Positions 21,467-31,992 of a stretch of DNA of 64,000 bases are shown one piece after another; the stretch's first letter is position 1, and the number at the start of each line of letters is the position of its first letter. Made by a program: the position numbers and the translations under genes. The notes beneath the pieces are model-generated. The model saw nothing but the letters and a program-made list of their open reading frames with translations, searched no databases and was not told where the DNA came from. Origin of the DNA: Linnemannia schmuckeri. Its lineage: Eukaryota > Mortierellomycota > Mortierellomycetes > Mortierellales > Mortierellaceae. The stretch is from NCBI GenBank assembly GCA_029449235.1, contig JANATG010000008.1:62001-126000 (forward strand), written 5' to 3'.

Positions 21467-21910
21467 GCGTTATTTCTCATCAGGATCCCTCTAGTGCAGG
21501 TGGATTCTCCGTCCTTTTTTTACATATCTCACTTTACCTCTTTTTTTCCACTGATAGACACAAAAATAAAAATTCGAATCTAAAAATGCTTATTTGTCTC
21601 TAATTTGATGTATGCTTGTTCGATTTCAGAGCTTTAATTACATAGATTGATAAATAGACACTTGACATCCACTTCCTTCCTGTTGATTACAGCCAATTCT
21701 CTTTTCTTCTATCTATCAATCAACTCAACTCCTGTTCATACCTCTTTTTCTTTTTCTTCTCCTTGTTCTTCTTCATTATTTAAACCAAAACACACACACA
21801 CACATGCACACAAATGAAAAGCCATATATTCGAATGCGACGGGATCCAATACCGCTTCTTGCTCGTCATCCCTCGATCAGACCCACCGGACCACGGAACC
21901 AAAACTCTCG
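21467..21910. other. MBL 3' region and leader with overlapping small ORFs
   Basis: After the MBL stop there is an AT-rich 3' region. A CT-rich leader begins near 21660 and ends in a CA repeat. Two short ORFs begin at 21804 (43 codons) and 21814 (35 codons, starting MKSHIFECDG). The 35-codon ORF ends in TGA across the ATG of the membrane microprotein at 21911. Confidence 0.5.
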
Positions 21911-22120
21911 ATGGAGTGTGAAGAAGTCTCCCTAGGCGGCAAGATCGGACTGGGCGTCTACTGCGGCCTCATATCCATGAACTTTTTCTTCCTCTTCATC
22001 CTCGCCTACTTCTCGCCCTTCCAATACTCACGAATGACTGTCGTCTTGGTCAGATTCTGCAGGTTTATTTGGAACCTCTTTTACTGCTGGAAGAGCCCTG
22101 TCCCTTATAAGTCATCATAA
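21911..22120 (+). CDS. Small single-pass membrane protein (microprotein candidate)
   Basis: 69 residues. A hydrophobic segment (GLGVYCGLISMNFFFLFILAYF, residues about 13-34) could span a membrane. It is followed by an aromatic and basic stretch (RFCRFIWNLFYCW). It lies behind a CT/CA-rich leader of the kind preceding real genes here. It is the third ORF in that leader: ATGs at 21804 and 21814 open two other frames first, and the second of these overlaps its start by several bases (ATGGAGTGTGA). Ribosomes would need leaky scanning or reinitiation, or the upstream ORFs may be the true products. The family is not recognised. It could be noncoding. Confidence 0.35.
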   Translation: MECEEVSLGGKIGLGVYCGLISMNFFFLFILAYFSPFQYSRMTVVLVRFCRFIWNLFYCWKSPVPYKSS

Positions 22121-22591
22121 ACCCGTGCGCAACCACAAACAACCGCCGGCGTCACCACTGTCATCCCTTTACCTTCAAGACCCAGCACACCGGCCCTTCC
22201 GCTTACCATGGCAAACGGTCCAGATAACGTTTAATCTACAGAATCGACTCCCAGACGAGGCTTCTTGCGTGGACCAAGTCCGTATTCTCAAAAAACTAGC
22301 CGCAGCCAGCAACATCAGAGATCACAAACACTGGGTTGCCTACCAGCACGGAGTCACGTGAAAACGACATGACAGAGTCAACTATCAGGGACACGTCGCG
22401 TTTGAGAGATATTGAGATGGCAAGACCAGTCAGGAATACAACCTGGAAACGGAACACTGACGAGACCTTGCCACTTTACCGCATGTAAATAGATACTTTA
22501 TATCCACCACACAATATCTTTCAAACCAATAGACACATACTATACCTCATTTTCATAAGTCGGGTAAAGAGGAAAAGCTGCTCGTAAATAT
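22121..22591. other. intergenic between small ORFs and the Snapin gene
   Basis: About 470 bases, AT-rich toward the end, matching 3' ends from both sides. No gene is supported. Confidence 0.5.
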
Positions 22592-23295
22592 TTATTTTTT
22601 TTGCTGCTTATCGATTTGATGGTGCATCCGGTCAACGCGTTCCTGGACTGTTTTAAGAGTCGAGTTTGCTGCCATGATCTGCCTCCTTGCCTTGATGAGT
22701 TTCTGAACTGCTGGTTCGACCTCTGGTGGTGATGCTGAAGACACCAAGAACAACTGTAATTCTATTATTATGTTTTCAAATTTATGATAATGCCAAGTAG
22801 AAAACGCGTTAGTTAGTTTTGTCTACTGACAATAAAAATCTAGGAAGGAACACTGTTGAAAAGGAAGTGAGAGAAGAAGAACATACCTGCCATGAGACGT
22901 TCAATTTCTTTCTCGAGTTCAGTCTGACTCTTACGGACGCTGACAATATTGAAATCCATCTCTTGGACAATAGGTCCCAGAAGCGACATGATCCCGTCTG
23001 CTAGCCGCGTGGTGGTATCCTTTTGTTGTTGTGAATCGGATCCCCCGCATGTCCCTGCCTGTTGACTTGAGGTGTCCTGTTGTGTATTAGGCTGGTGCTG
23101 TTGGTCTTTGGTGTTGTGTGGTACTGCTTCTGCTGTTGAGTCGGTTGCTGAGCTTGTTCCATGAGTGTGAGGATGAGTAGAGTCGATGGCTTCTGCGACT
23201 GCAGCGGAAATGGCTTCTTCGGCCGAGTCCCGTGGGTCTGGAGTGACGATGACTGGCTGTGGGTATGCACTGTAGTCTTTCTTGAAAAACGACAT
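22592..23295 (-). CDS. Snapin-like BLOC-1/BORC subunit
   Basis: Two exons, 23295-22887 and 22761-22592, giving 192 residues. The donor is GTATGT and the acceptor is AATAG. A nearer ACAG acceptor would shift the frame and break the homology. The N-terminal 95 residues are polar, rich in Gln, Thr and His. From about residue 100 the helical region LADGIMSLLGPIVQEMDFNI, then SVRKSQTELEKEIERL and VEPAVQKLIKARRQIMAANSTLKTVQERVDRM follow the Snapin pattern (LLEFLRPAVQQLDSHVHAVRESQVELREQI... in animals). Snapin is a coiled-coil subunit of the lysosome-positioning BORC and the organelle-biogenesis BLOC-1 complexes. The disordered N-terminus is longer than in animals. The start is the ATG at 23295; upstream is a TTG, not an ATG. 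Confidence 0.75.
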
Positions 23296-23552
23296 TGTCA
23301 ATGCTTATTGTCCTTGGCGTGTTGGAGTAGGTAGTGTGAAAGAAAAAGAAAGAATGTATGTCGAGCCAATGGTGGCACTTTTTACTAGTGAAAGTCAAAA
23401 CACACACGTGATCATTTCCTGATCCTCGGCGTGTGTTCGTGATGAACAATTGCTATTTGACTTCCTATCGTTGTCTCTTCTCTTTTCCCACTGACTCCTT
23501 CACAACAAGCAAGCAACGTCACCCACCCTCCAACACTACAACAGGGACACAC
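23296..23552. promoter_or_regulatory. short bidirectional promoter region, Snapin / large unknown gene
   Basis: 257 bases between divergent starts. CT-rich DNA lies before the plus-strand start. A palindromic CACGTG (E-box core) occurs at 23405-23410 in ACACACGTGATC. Confidence 0.5.
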
Positions 23553-26500
23553 ATGGATGCCATATGGCAACTCGACTCGCTGGACTGGACCATCGAAGGT
23601 ATATAGTGAAGCAAAGCGCGACACTTTCTCGCGCCTCCAAGTTGCTGCTCATATATTAAACTCACATGCCGCCAAACGTTACTCTCCCGTAGAACTGCTC
23701 GATCCCTCCCGCGATCCAGCCTTTTCTCTCTTCTTTGACAAGAATCAACCCTGGGCTACCTCAACCTCAGGTACGTACTTGTCACTCGTCATTTGTTTTG
23801 AACCTACGCTTTTGTTCGTTCTTGTGCTTCCCTGCAATCCATTTAACGGATGCTTTTTTTTTCCTCGTCGATAGACGTGAACCCTGACAGCACAGATCTC
23901 GTTGTCCCAAATCCCGATCCGACCGAGGATGCTGCGCTTGTTTCTTCTCCAACACCCTCTGCAGACACAACAGCCACCGATATATCGAGAGCGATGCTCG
24001 AGCACTGGCTAAAGCAATCATTGGCATCTTCATCATCAGATGAGACAACACCAAGTGCTGGCAGTGCGAGTCCGAACGATTTGGGACATCCTCTTTGCTC
24101 GATCTCACCAGAGGTCGCCCCGCTTGTTAGTGTGAACGTAATGTATCATGTCTACAAGCAGTACAATTGTCTTCCTACCAGGATCTCTCCTGTCGACTAT
24201 GACACGTCGCTTCAGACATACTGCATCGAGTTACCCTCAGCATCCTCCTCTTCAGCACTTCGTGTCGTGGTGTCCTGGCCCACTATCAAGCATCATACGC
24301 TGGGCGGTCAGAACTGGTTTGCTACAAAAAGCTCTTCTATCCCGTCAACTCTTCACTATGAACAGCCTCTCTCCACCAACGTCAAGGCGTATCTCCGCAA
24401 CAACTTCCAGCTTAGACGTATGGGCCTTGCTTATCCTTCCCCAGTGCAAAAACAAGGCACATCAGCACCGATTAATGATATAATGCTCGCTCCCTTTGAC
24501 GTCTGGCCATCAGCCATCCACTCGGTAACACCTTCGGACAAGATCACCTCCGAAGGCACAGAACATAATTGCAGAGCATGGGCAGCCATCCGCTGTATCA
24601 AGCCGCGGGATCAGTTCTCTTCTTCGACCATGTCAGAACGGACCAAAGAGCCTTCGGATAATGTGCCGCTCTTTCTCAGTCAGAAAGAGACCGACAGTGG
24701 GAAAGGACTGGAACGGTTCGAACCTACCCTCCTCATGAAGCGGTTTGAGAGATGGAGAGAAGTCCAGGACGAGCAGCATCTACCGGATGATTTTGATGCT
24801 GACCCGGGGGCATTGGACCTTGAGGAAGATCTGCGGCTGCTGGAGGAAGAAGGAGAGTTTTTGTTTAGGAACGAGATGGATTTAGAGGACTATAAGAGTC
24901 TCTGCGCTAGGCATGATCTCCAACGCATGCTCAAGACTACATCTGGCGAAGGTGAGCTCTAAACTCGGGATAATCATATTCAATACTTTAACATTGTGTA
25001 GCACAACTAATTTTTGTTATCTACCATGCAACTAGGAAGAGCGGTTGATGATATCATGGATCAATTTCTACGTATTGAGTACGATGATGTACCCACAACC
25101 TCTACTTCTTGTGACGACCAAGCAGCCCTGTTTGTCGACACCGGCACTAAAGACAAGCTTCTGACTGGACAAGGCCCCGTTATGGAACTTCCTCGGATCG
25201 TAGGCTGGACGGTGCTCAACGCAGATGTTCTTTCGTCAACAACGATGGAGCCGGTTCGAGCGGTAGTGGACCCTGACTTTGTCCTGGAACAAGATATGGC
25301 AGATTCAAGTGGCATGACTGCCCGAGGGACACTCAAACAGATCTGGCCACGTCTCGATGGAGTTCAACAGGGTCGTCTTTTGGGCTTGTTGACGAGGATG
25401 TTGGTAGCTATTTGGGACAACTTTGACATTCTGGATGACAACCAACGCGATGACTCGACAATACATCAAGGACAAAGATTAATGTCTACCAAAGCTGACA
25501 CCTATCTACATGACCAAGAAGAGATTCACTGTCAGACTCGACCTGGTGGCGCCGGACCTTGGGCAAAACAAGACCTTGTAGAACAGACCGCAGCGGTATC
25601 GATGTCGCAACGACAATCGGCAGAGGATCGTCTTCGCTTGTTGGAAAATGATTTCATGAATCGATCCTTTCTCGACGTCGTCCGAGAGGTAACTAAGCCT
25701 GTGCAGTCTCAGTCTGTCGGGCATGGTGGTCATGATGCCAACGGTCTCCTATCTAGGTCATCGAAGGATTTACCCACTGCACACACCACCATCAGCGATA
25801 GATCGCTAGCAGAATGTGCTCACCCGCCGTGGGACTTGGACGATATTGATACAGTCCAACGAATGACAACCACTCGAGCAACAGCCAAGGAGAGCCACTT
25901 TGCCCAGGACAGGACGTTCATGTTGCCCCTGCGTCCAGATAACACTCTAGAATGTGGATCAGCCCGTTCTTTTGATTTCTCCTTGGACGATCTACTTATT
26001 CAGGTTGACGTTCATAAAGAGTCAGCATTATCGTCGCCTCTGTTGCAGAATCTCAAGGTTATTGGCGTCTCGAGATGGAAGACTATCGGTCCACGACCAC
26101 CTTCAACACCTTTGATACCACCTCCCAAGGATCTGCTTCCGCGTAGCTCGAATGTCTTTCAAACGATGGCGAAAGGGTCGCTTTATCCTCTTGTCCATCT
26201 CTTCAGCCTACCCGATGTATTCTGTCCTGTTCAGTTTGGGGGTCAAGAAGAGGAGAAGGAGGAGCAAGAAGGACTCGCCCATGTCTTGGCGCGCTCTTTG
26301 GCTAAACAACGACCTTTGGCAGCCGAGTTCCTGACAGAGGAGGTGGAGGACAAGGAGCGGAGGATGTATCATCGATGGATGGCGGCGTGGCATGAACGTT
26401 CCTCTCGGGCACCCAAGGCGACAAGGACACGATATGAAATGATGAAGATTTTGCGTGAGCATTATCAGGAAGGAAGAGGGCTGTTTGACAATGCTCAGGG

Positions 26501-27227
26501 CAACGATGACAACAATTGCAGAGGCGGTCGGGACTACTATTACGATCAAGTAGGAGGAAGAGGAAGAGGAAGAGAAAATGAGCGGGACAATAGCATTCCA
26601 CAAGCGAGATCAAGACAACTGCCACCACAGCAACAGCCCGAGAACAAGGAGAGAGCGGACTTTACTACGGCGCCCTCTTCAGCCCGCTGTTCGAGATGCA
26701 GGGACGAATGGAACGAGCAGGAGAGGACTCGGCAAGAAAAGGAGCAATTTCACGAAGCCTGTCAGGTTTGGGACAAGTTGGAGGTTGTGGATGACGATCA
26801 TTTACAAAGGAGGGACGGACAACAGCAGCGACAGAGGCAGGAATATGGATATGGACAAAAGCGGATAATCGATGATGTACAACAGACTCGATGGGACCAA
26901 GTAGGGAAGGAGGCGTTGGCATTGGGAGGTCTAGGCTTGAGCAACGCCCAACAGCACAGCCTTACGCAGCTGCTCGATCTTGGTCTTGGATTGGGCTTGG
27001 GCTTGGGCAATGTTAGCTTTGCTGATGGTGTGGGCATGGGAAAGTTCTCCTCTACCATTAACCACAATAACGATGTTGAGGGCGAGTCGACTGCTGATAC
27101 GACAACGACAAAGACACCGAGGAGAAGAAGGACAAGGATACACCCATGGCGATTGTCCGAGGAGGAGCAGGCGATTGTGGAAGCACATCTGTGGGGGGCG
27201 ATGCGGCAGAGCGGGTCAGACAAGTAG
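23553..27227 (+). CDS. Large protein of unknown function, acidic middle and basic tail
   Basis: Proposed exons: 23553-23598, 23693-23770, 23875-24951 and 25036-27227, giving 1130 residues. The first intron (GTATAT to CCGTAG) restores the frame from the first ATG (MDAIWQLDSLDWTIE, then ELLDPSRDPAFSLFFD). The alternative is an unspliced start at the second ATG (23557), which also stays open and gives a different N-terminus. The middle has a segment like ALRVVVSWPTIKHHTLGGQN, an acidic region (DLEEDLRLLEEEGEFLF) and leucine-rich helices (GRLLGLLTRMLVAIWDNFD). The C-terminal third is Gln/Arg/Glu-rich with a glycine repeat (LGLGLGLGLG) and a basic end (KTPRRRRTRIHP). It is probably nuclear, judging from composition. 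A distant Rrn6/TAF1C-like Pol I factor crossed my mind but I cannot support it. Function is unknown. Confidence 0.7.
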
Positions 27228-27843
27228 CAGTACTAACACTAGCGACTCTTTCTGGATGGCAGGGTGGGTGAACTTTTTGGGTGTCGACAAGAATAGCAAT
27301 GGATCAAGGGAGGGAGCCGGAACGGGGGCAAGGCTAGTTCAGCCAGGCACTGGGTGTCAAGGCCAGGCACAAATGAGACCAAACAGACTCAATTGGACAC
27401 CTGAGGATAGTATGGCAGTAGCTTTCTACACAGTCATTCTTTTGACCAGCAGGGCAGCAGGGCGAACAAACAAACAAACAAACAAAGAAGCGAAATAAAG
27501 TGAGCAAAGGCAAAGCAGCTTAAAAGGGGAGCACACAACTTTTTTTTGTTTTTGTCCCCCTTTTCTCCTCCTTTACTTCACGCTTCTTCTACTCTCATCA
27601 ACACTCCTTCACGCTTATATTCATTACTTTTCCGTCTACTCTTCATCGCCACCCTTTCATTATTTACTCCTTGTTTGTCTGTTTGTCTTCAGTCTCTCTC
27701 ACCTCCTTGCTCTCTCTTTAATACCCCTCCGCAGACAACTCTCTTTTTTTTTTTTTTTTTTTTTTTACTTACATCTCTGTTTTCTGTGCCTCTCTTCTCA
27801 TTAATTCCATTTTCTCACATTCAACAAGCGCACATCACCCAAT
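27228..27843. other. intergenic with CT-rich leader of the PSD gene
   Basis: The first half is the 3' region of the large unknown gene, with an (ACAA)n stretch near 27466-27486. From 27540 a CT-rich leader with a 24-base T run (27744-27767) leads to the PSD start at 27844. Confidence 0.6.
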
Positions 27844-30800
27844 ATGCTCGGAAGAAAGGAATTCAACAACGACACTACACCACTCGATGACGAGTCGCTC
27901 ACTGTCCGTATGCGAGTCCATATCTCAAAAGCAACAAACCTCGCCGTCAAGGACATGGTATGTCTTTCTCCCTGTTCAGCTATATAAGCATACCTGAGAT
28001 TTGTAGGAGAAAAGTCGAAGGAGCTGGAAGCAAACATACCAGAACAGAACAACCTCTAACGAACATTGCATTATTACATCTGTTACTTCTTCTCCCTACT
28101 ACTACTCTTTTCTTAATAAAACTAGAACGGGTTCTCAGACCCTTATGTGAAGGTCTCGATTGGCGGCCACAAATTCACGACAAAGGTGATCCCAAAGTCG
28201 TTGAACCCGGTCTGGAACGCGAGCTTTGACTTTGACCTCGAGGCTCAGTCTGTCCCTGACCAGGTTAATCTCGTCTTTTGGGATAAAGACTTTATTGGCA
28301 AGGATGACTTTATGGGAGCTGTTGATATCCCCTTTGACGAGTCGTCTCTCTGGGCCGATGCTACTCCTAAGCACTTTGATGACCCCAGCAACCAGGCAAG
28401 TCTTTCTCTCTCGTTTTAGTTGTTTATTTTAGACCTTTTTTTTTTGCAGGAAGCTTCACAACAGCCAGGCGACGACGCTGAGGATCAACATACCGCAGAA
28501 TGCTATGACGGTGGGAGGGAAGAAGAGAGTGAGAGACCGAGACAAAGAGAGACGGCGACCCTTTGTTTTCGCAGGGAGTTAGTGAAGGGGAGGCACACTA
28601 GGATTAGCGGGTAGTGAACTTGAGCTTGGGTGTTTGTGAGCATCGTTCAATACGTCAGACTCAGCCAGCTTCATTTTCTTTCTTACTTTTTCGTCAAAAA
28701 AATCCAAAGAAAAATGGGAGGACCCGACTTTGGTGCATGGCATGGAGGGGGTCAAAGCATCGACCATTTGTCTGCTATTCCAGGTGGACTGACCTCATTC
28801 TTACTTTGGACACTTTCTTTGGTTACATATAGGCTCAATGGCACACGCTGAAGACCAAGCCTGGCAAGTCTTCAAGAGTCAGTGGCGAGGGTATGTATCT
28901 TTTGGGTGTTTGAGTGGGATGAAATGGCGATGCGGTTGTTGGTTTCTGAAGGATCAGCCCTTTTCCCGATTATTTGTGTGTATATGTGTGCTGCAAGTGT
29001 GTTTGTGAAAGCAAGGATGGTGACTGACGATCGATGCACCTCCTTCCCTCCACATGCATTCTTTTTTCCTTTTTCCGTCGTCATGGCTCTCAGTCGAGAT
29101 CAAATTCGGATTTATTGACACAGCATTGGCACCTGTTTACGACAACTCCCGGGCCGAGTGCCAGCGGGTCTGGAGCGCACTCTCAAGCGGACGCAACAAA
29201 CTAGGATTGGGTCAACGAGTCATCGTCAATGCCGACAATTCAACCATCGCCATGGCAGATATTCCCATGGCACTGAGCGAGAGCGGGGGATCTGCTGCTA
29301 ACGTCCCTCAAGAGGCTGTCCTCAATGGAACCAGCAGCTCCTCCTCTCACAACCTTTATGGCGTCGTCTTTATGGAGATTGTCTCGGCTGCGCATTTGCC
29401 CAAGCTCCACAACGTGACAAGGACAGGATTCGACATGGATCCGTTTGTGATTATCTCGTTCGGCAAGTACATCTTCCGGACAAGGGTCGTCCGACACAAC
29501 CTCAACCCGATCTGGAAGGCCAAGCTCATGTTCAGAGTCCACCACGGCGAGGATGCCTTCAAGGTCAAGTACTCTGTTCACGATTGGGATAAGTTGAGTG
29601 GCAACGACCATGTTGGAGTCGCCACCATGTCTATCAGTGACGTTATCCAGGCTGCCGGTCATAGCGACGCGGGTGCGGTCCCAGCAGAGGGAGAAAGTGG
29701 ACAGTTGGATCCCGAGATGAAAGATTATGTACTCAAGATTGATCTCACCACCAAGGCTGGCAACATCAAGGGCACAGCCGAGGAGGAGTCTTCTCTCCGT
29801 GTCCGAGCCAAGTTTGTGTCGTACAGCAACCTGAGGCGGCGCTTCTGGCTGGGTCTTGCCAAGGCCTACGATACCGCCGACAATGTGAGCGGCGCAGGTC
29901 AGTTCAGCAAGGTCCAAATCCAGACGATGCTCGAGGGTCTCGGATCGACCCTGTCTGGCAAGACGATCGACGGCTTCTTTGAGCATGTCAACAAGGACCC
30001 CGACATGCACGAGCTGACGTTTGATGAGTTGTTTGAGCAATTGGAGCAGCAGGTCAAGCTGGACGATGGAGGATACGGCCAAGATGTCTCTCCTAGGAAG
30101 AAGTTCTTTGGTCGCTCGCGTGCGTCAATCACCTCCTTAGCTGATTTGAAGAGCGGAGCTGACCAGCAGGCGGAGGAGAAGGAGATCAAGGAGGCTTTTG
30201 AGGAATCGGTGAAGCTAGCACACAGCCAGGTAGAACCTGGTTCGAATCCACAAGCGATCGATATTATCGAACCCACGGATGCTGACTTTGACACTCCTTC
30301 TCCTGACGGCGAGCACTTGATCCGGATATCGACCTGCCCCATCTGCCATGACCCCAGTTTGGGCACCAAGTTGGAGACGGACATCATTACCCATATAGCC
30401 GTCTGCTCAGGCAACGATGGCTTCAACCTTGATAAGCTGATTCTCGGAGATTTTGTGACCGAGGCTAATGCTCAACGCAAATGGATCACCAAGGTCGTCA
30501 AGTCTCTCGGCTACGGTCGCTATGTCGTCGGCAGGGTATGTTGTTGCTTTTTCTTTTTGTGCTCATCTTTTTTCAGTCCGTATTATCTCAGTTTTGCCGT
30601 GACAGGAATTAATTTGCTAAAGATTTATTGTCATGATTGTAGAGCAATGCAAACATTATTGTGCAGGATAGATTGACGGGCGCAATGCTGGAGGAAAAGA
30701 TGCCGACGTTTATTCGGCTGGGCATCCGACTGCTTTACAGAAGTCCCGCCCAAAAGATTCACGTTAGCAAGATCCTGGCCAACATGTCGTTCAAGCAAGG

Positions 30801-31658
30801 CCGCAAGTTTGACGACCCACGATCCAAACGCGACATTGAGCCCTTTATTCGGTTCCATCATCTCGAGGCCCAAATGCAAGAAGTCCTGGAACCCATCCAC
30901 AACTTCAAGAACTTTAATGAGTTTTTTTACCGCAAGCTCAAGCCGGATGCTCGCGTGTTGGCCTCCCCTGGGGATGATCGGGTTGCAGTCAGTGTTGCAG
31001 ACTGCCGGATGACCTGTTGGCAGACGATTACGGACGCAACCAAGTTCTGGATTAAGGGCAGACAGTTCTCGGTGGCGCGTCTTGTGGGTGACCATGAGCT
31101 TGCCAAGAAGTATGAAGGCGGTTCCCTTGCCATCTTCCGTCTCGCCCCTCAAGATTACCATCGGTAACTTTCCTTGTCTTGCTTTGGTGGTTGCTATATG
31201 CTAGAAATGGTTTACGATACTAATATGTGGTTTGTTTTTGTGGTTTTCTATACTGTTCATGAAATAGCTACCATATTCCAGTGAAGGGAGTGTTGTCGGA
31301 ACCAAGGAATATCAGCGGCGAGTACTACACTGTGAACCCCATGGCGATCCGAAGCCAATTGGACGTCTACGGTGAGAACAAGCGTGTCGTCTCTACAATT
31401 CAATCTCGCGAATTCGGAACCGTAGCCTATGTCGCCATTGGTGCTATGATGGTCGGCTCGATAGTTTTGACCACCCAAGGAGGACAGACGGTCGAGAGGA
31501 TGGATGAGCATGGATATTTTGCGTTTGGCGGATCGACGATTGTTGTGCTTTTCGAGCCGAATGCGATTGTATTTGATGAAGATTTGGTTAGGTCTTCGAA
31601 GGAGCAGATTGAGATGCTTGTCAAGGTCGGCATGCGCATCGGTGTCTCTCCTCGCTAG
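27844..31658 (+). CDS. PSD2: Phosphatidylserine decarboxylase, PSD2 type (C2-C2-EF-PSD)
   Basis: Six exons: 27844-27957, 28126-28395, 28833-28890, 29094-30535, 30643-31163 and 31268-31658, giving 931 residues. It converts phosphatidylserine to phosphatidylethanolamine. The first C2 domain (residues about 20-150, FSDPYVKVSIGG, LNPVWNASFDFDL) and second C2 (about 236-350, DMDPFVIISFGK, LNPIWKAKLMF) bind membranes and calcium. An EF-hand-like region (about 397-470) is followed by a C2HC-like knuckle (CPICHDPSL...HIAVC). The catalytic part begins near residue 640. It ends in FAFGGSTIVVLF, with GGST at 889-892. Ser891 should become the pyruvoyl group after self-cleavage between Gly and Ser. GGST rather than LGST is the PSD2 version, typical of Golgi/endosome/vacuole forms, not mitochondrial Psd1. 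The intron after exon 2 has a GC donor (CAG|GCAAGT); using it is required to continue the C2 fold (AQWHTLKTKPGKSSRVSGE). Confidence 0.93.
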
Positions 31659-31992
31659 TTTTTTTTTTTTTTTTTTAGTATCTTCTTTTAAAAGAATGTA
31701 AATATGATTACTCTTTGAAGGTCGAGTGACAAAGCGCTTCATAGCGTAAGCAAAAGAAAGAACGTTGGATTAGGATAATAATGAAGATTTTTTTATTTTG
31801 CTGCAAGGAAGTTCGAGCATCAAAAGAAAAAGTATGGATGAAAGAATTCACAAAAAAAAATGATTGAAAAAGGAAGGATTGGAGGGAGGTGAAGTGAAAA
31901 AGGGAGGGAATACCAAGTTGGTAGCAGTTATGTACAAGGGATTGAATGTTTCGGTGTCGAATATACATCAAGAGAAAAAAGGTCCAAGCTCT
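31659..31992. other. convergent 3' region, PSD / reticulon
   Basis: 334 bases, AT-rich, with a T run right after the PSD stop. It holds the 3' ends of the two convergent genes and nothing else I can identify. Confidence 0.6.

Noticed and set aside
29240..30082. Minus-strand ORF of 280 codons
   Set aside because: Antisense to the C2/EF part of PSD2, whose frame and domains are clear.
30232..30252. GGTTCGAATCC, a tRNA B-box-like sequence
   Set aside because: It sits inside the PSD2 coding exon (VEPGSNPQ). No matching A-box, acceptor stem or T run is present.
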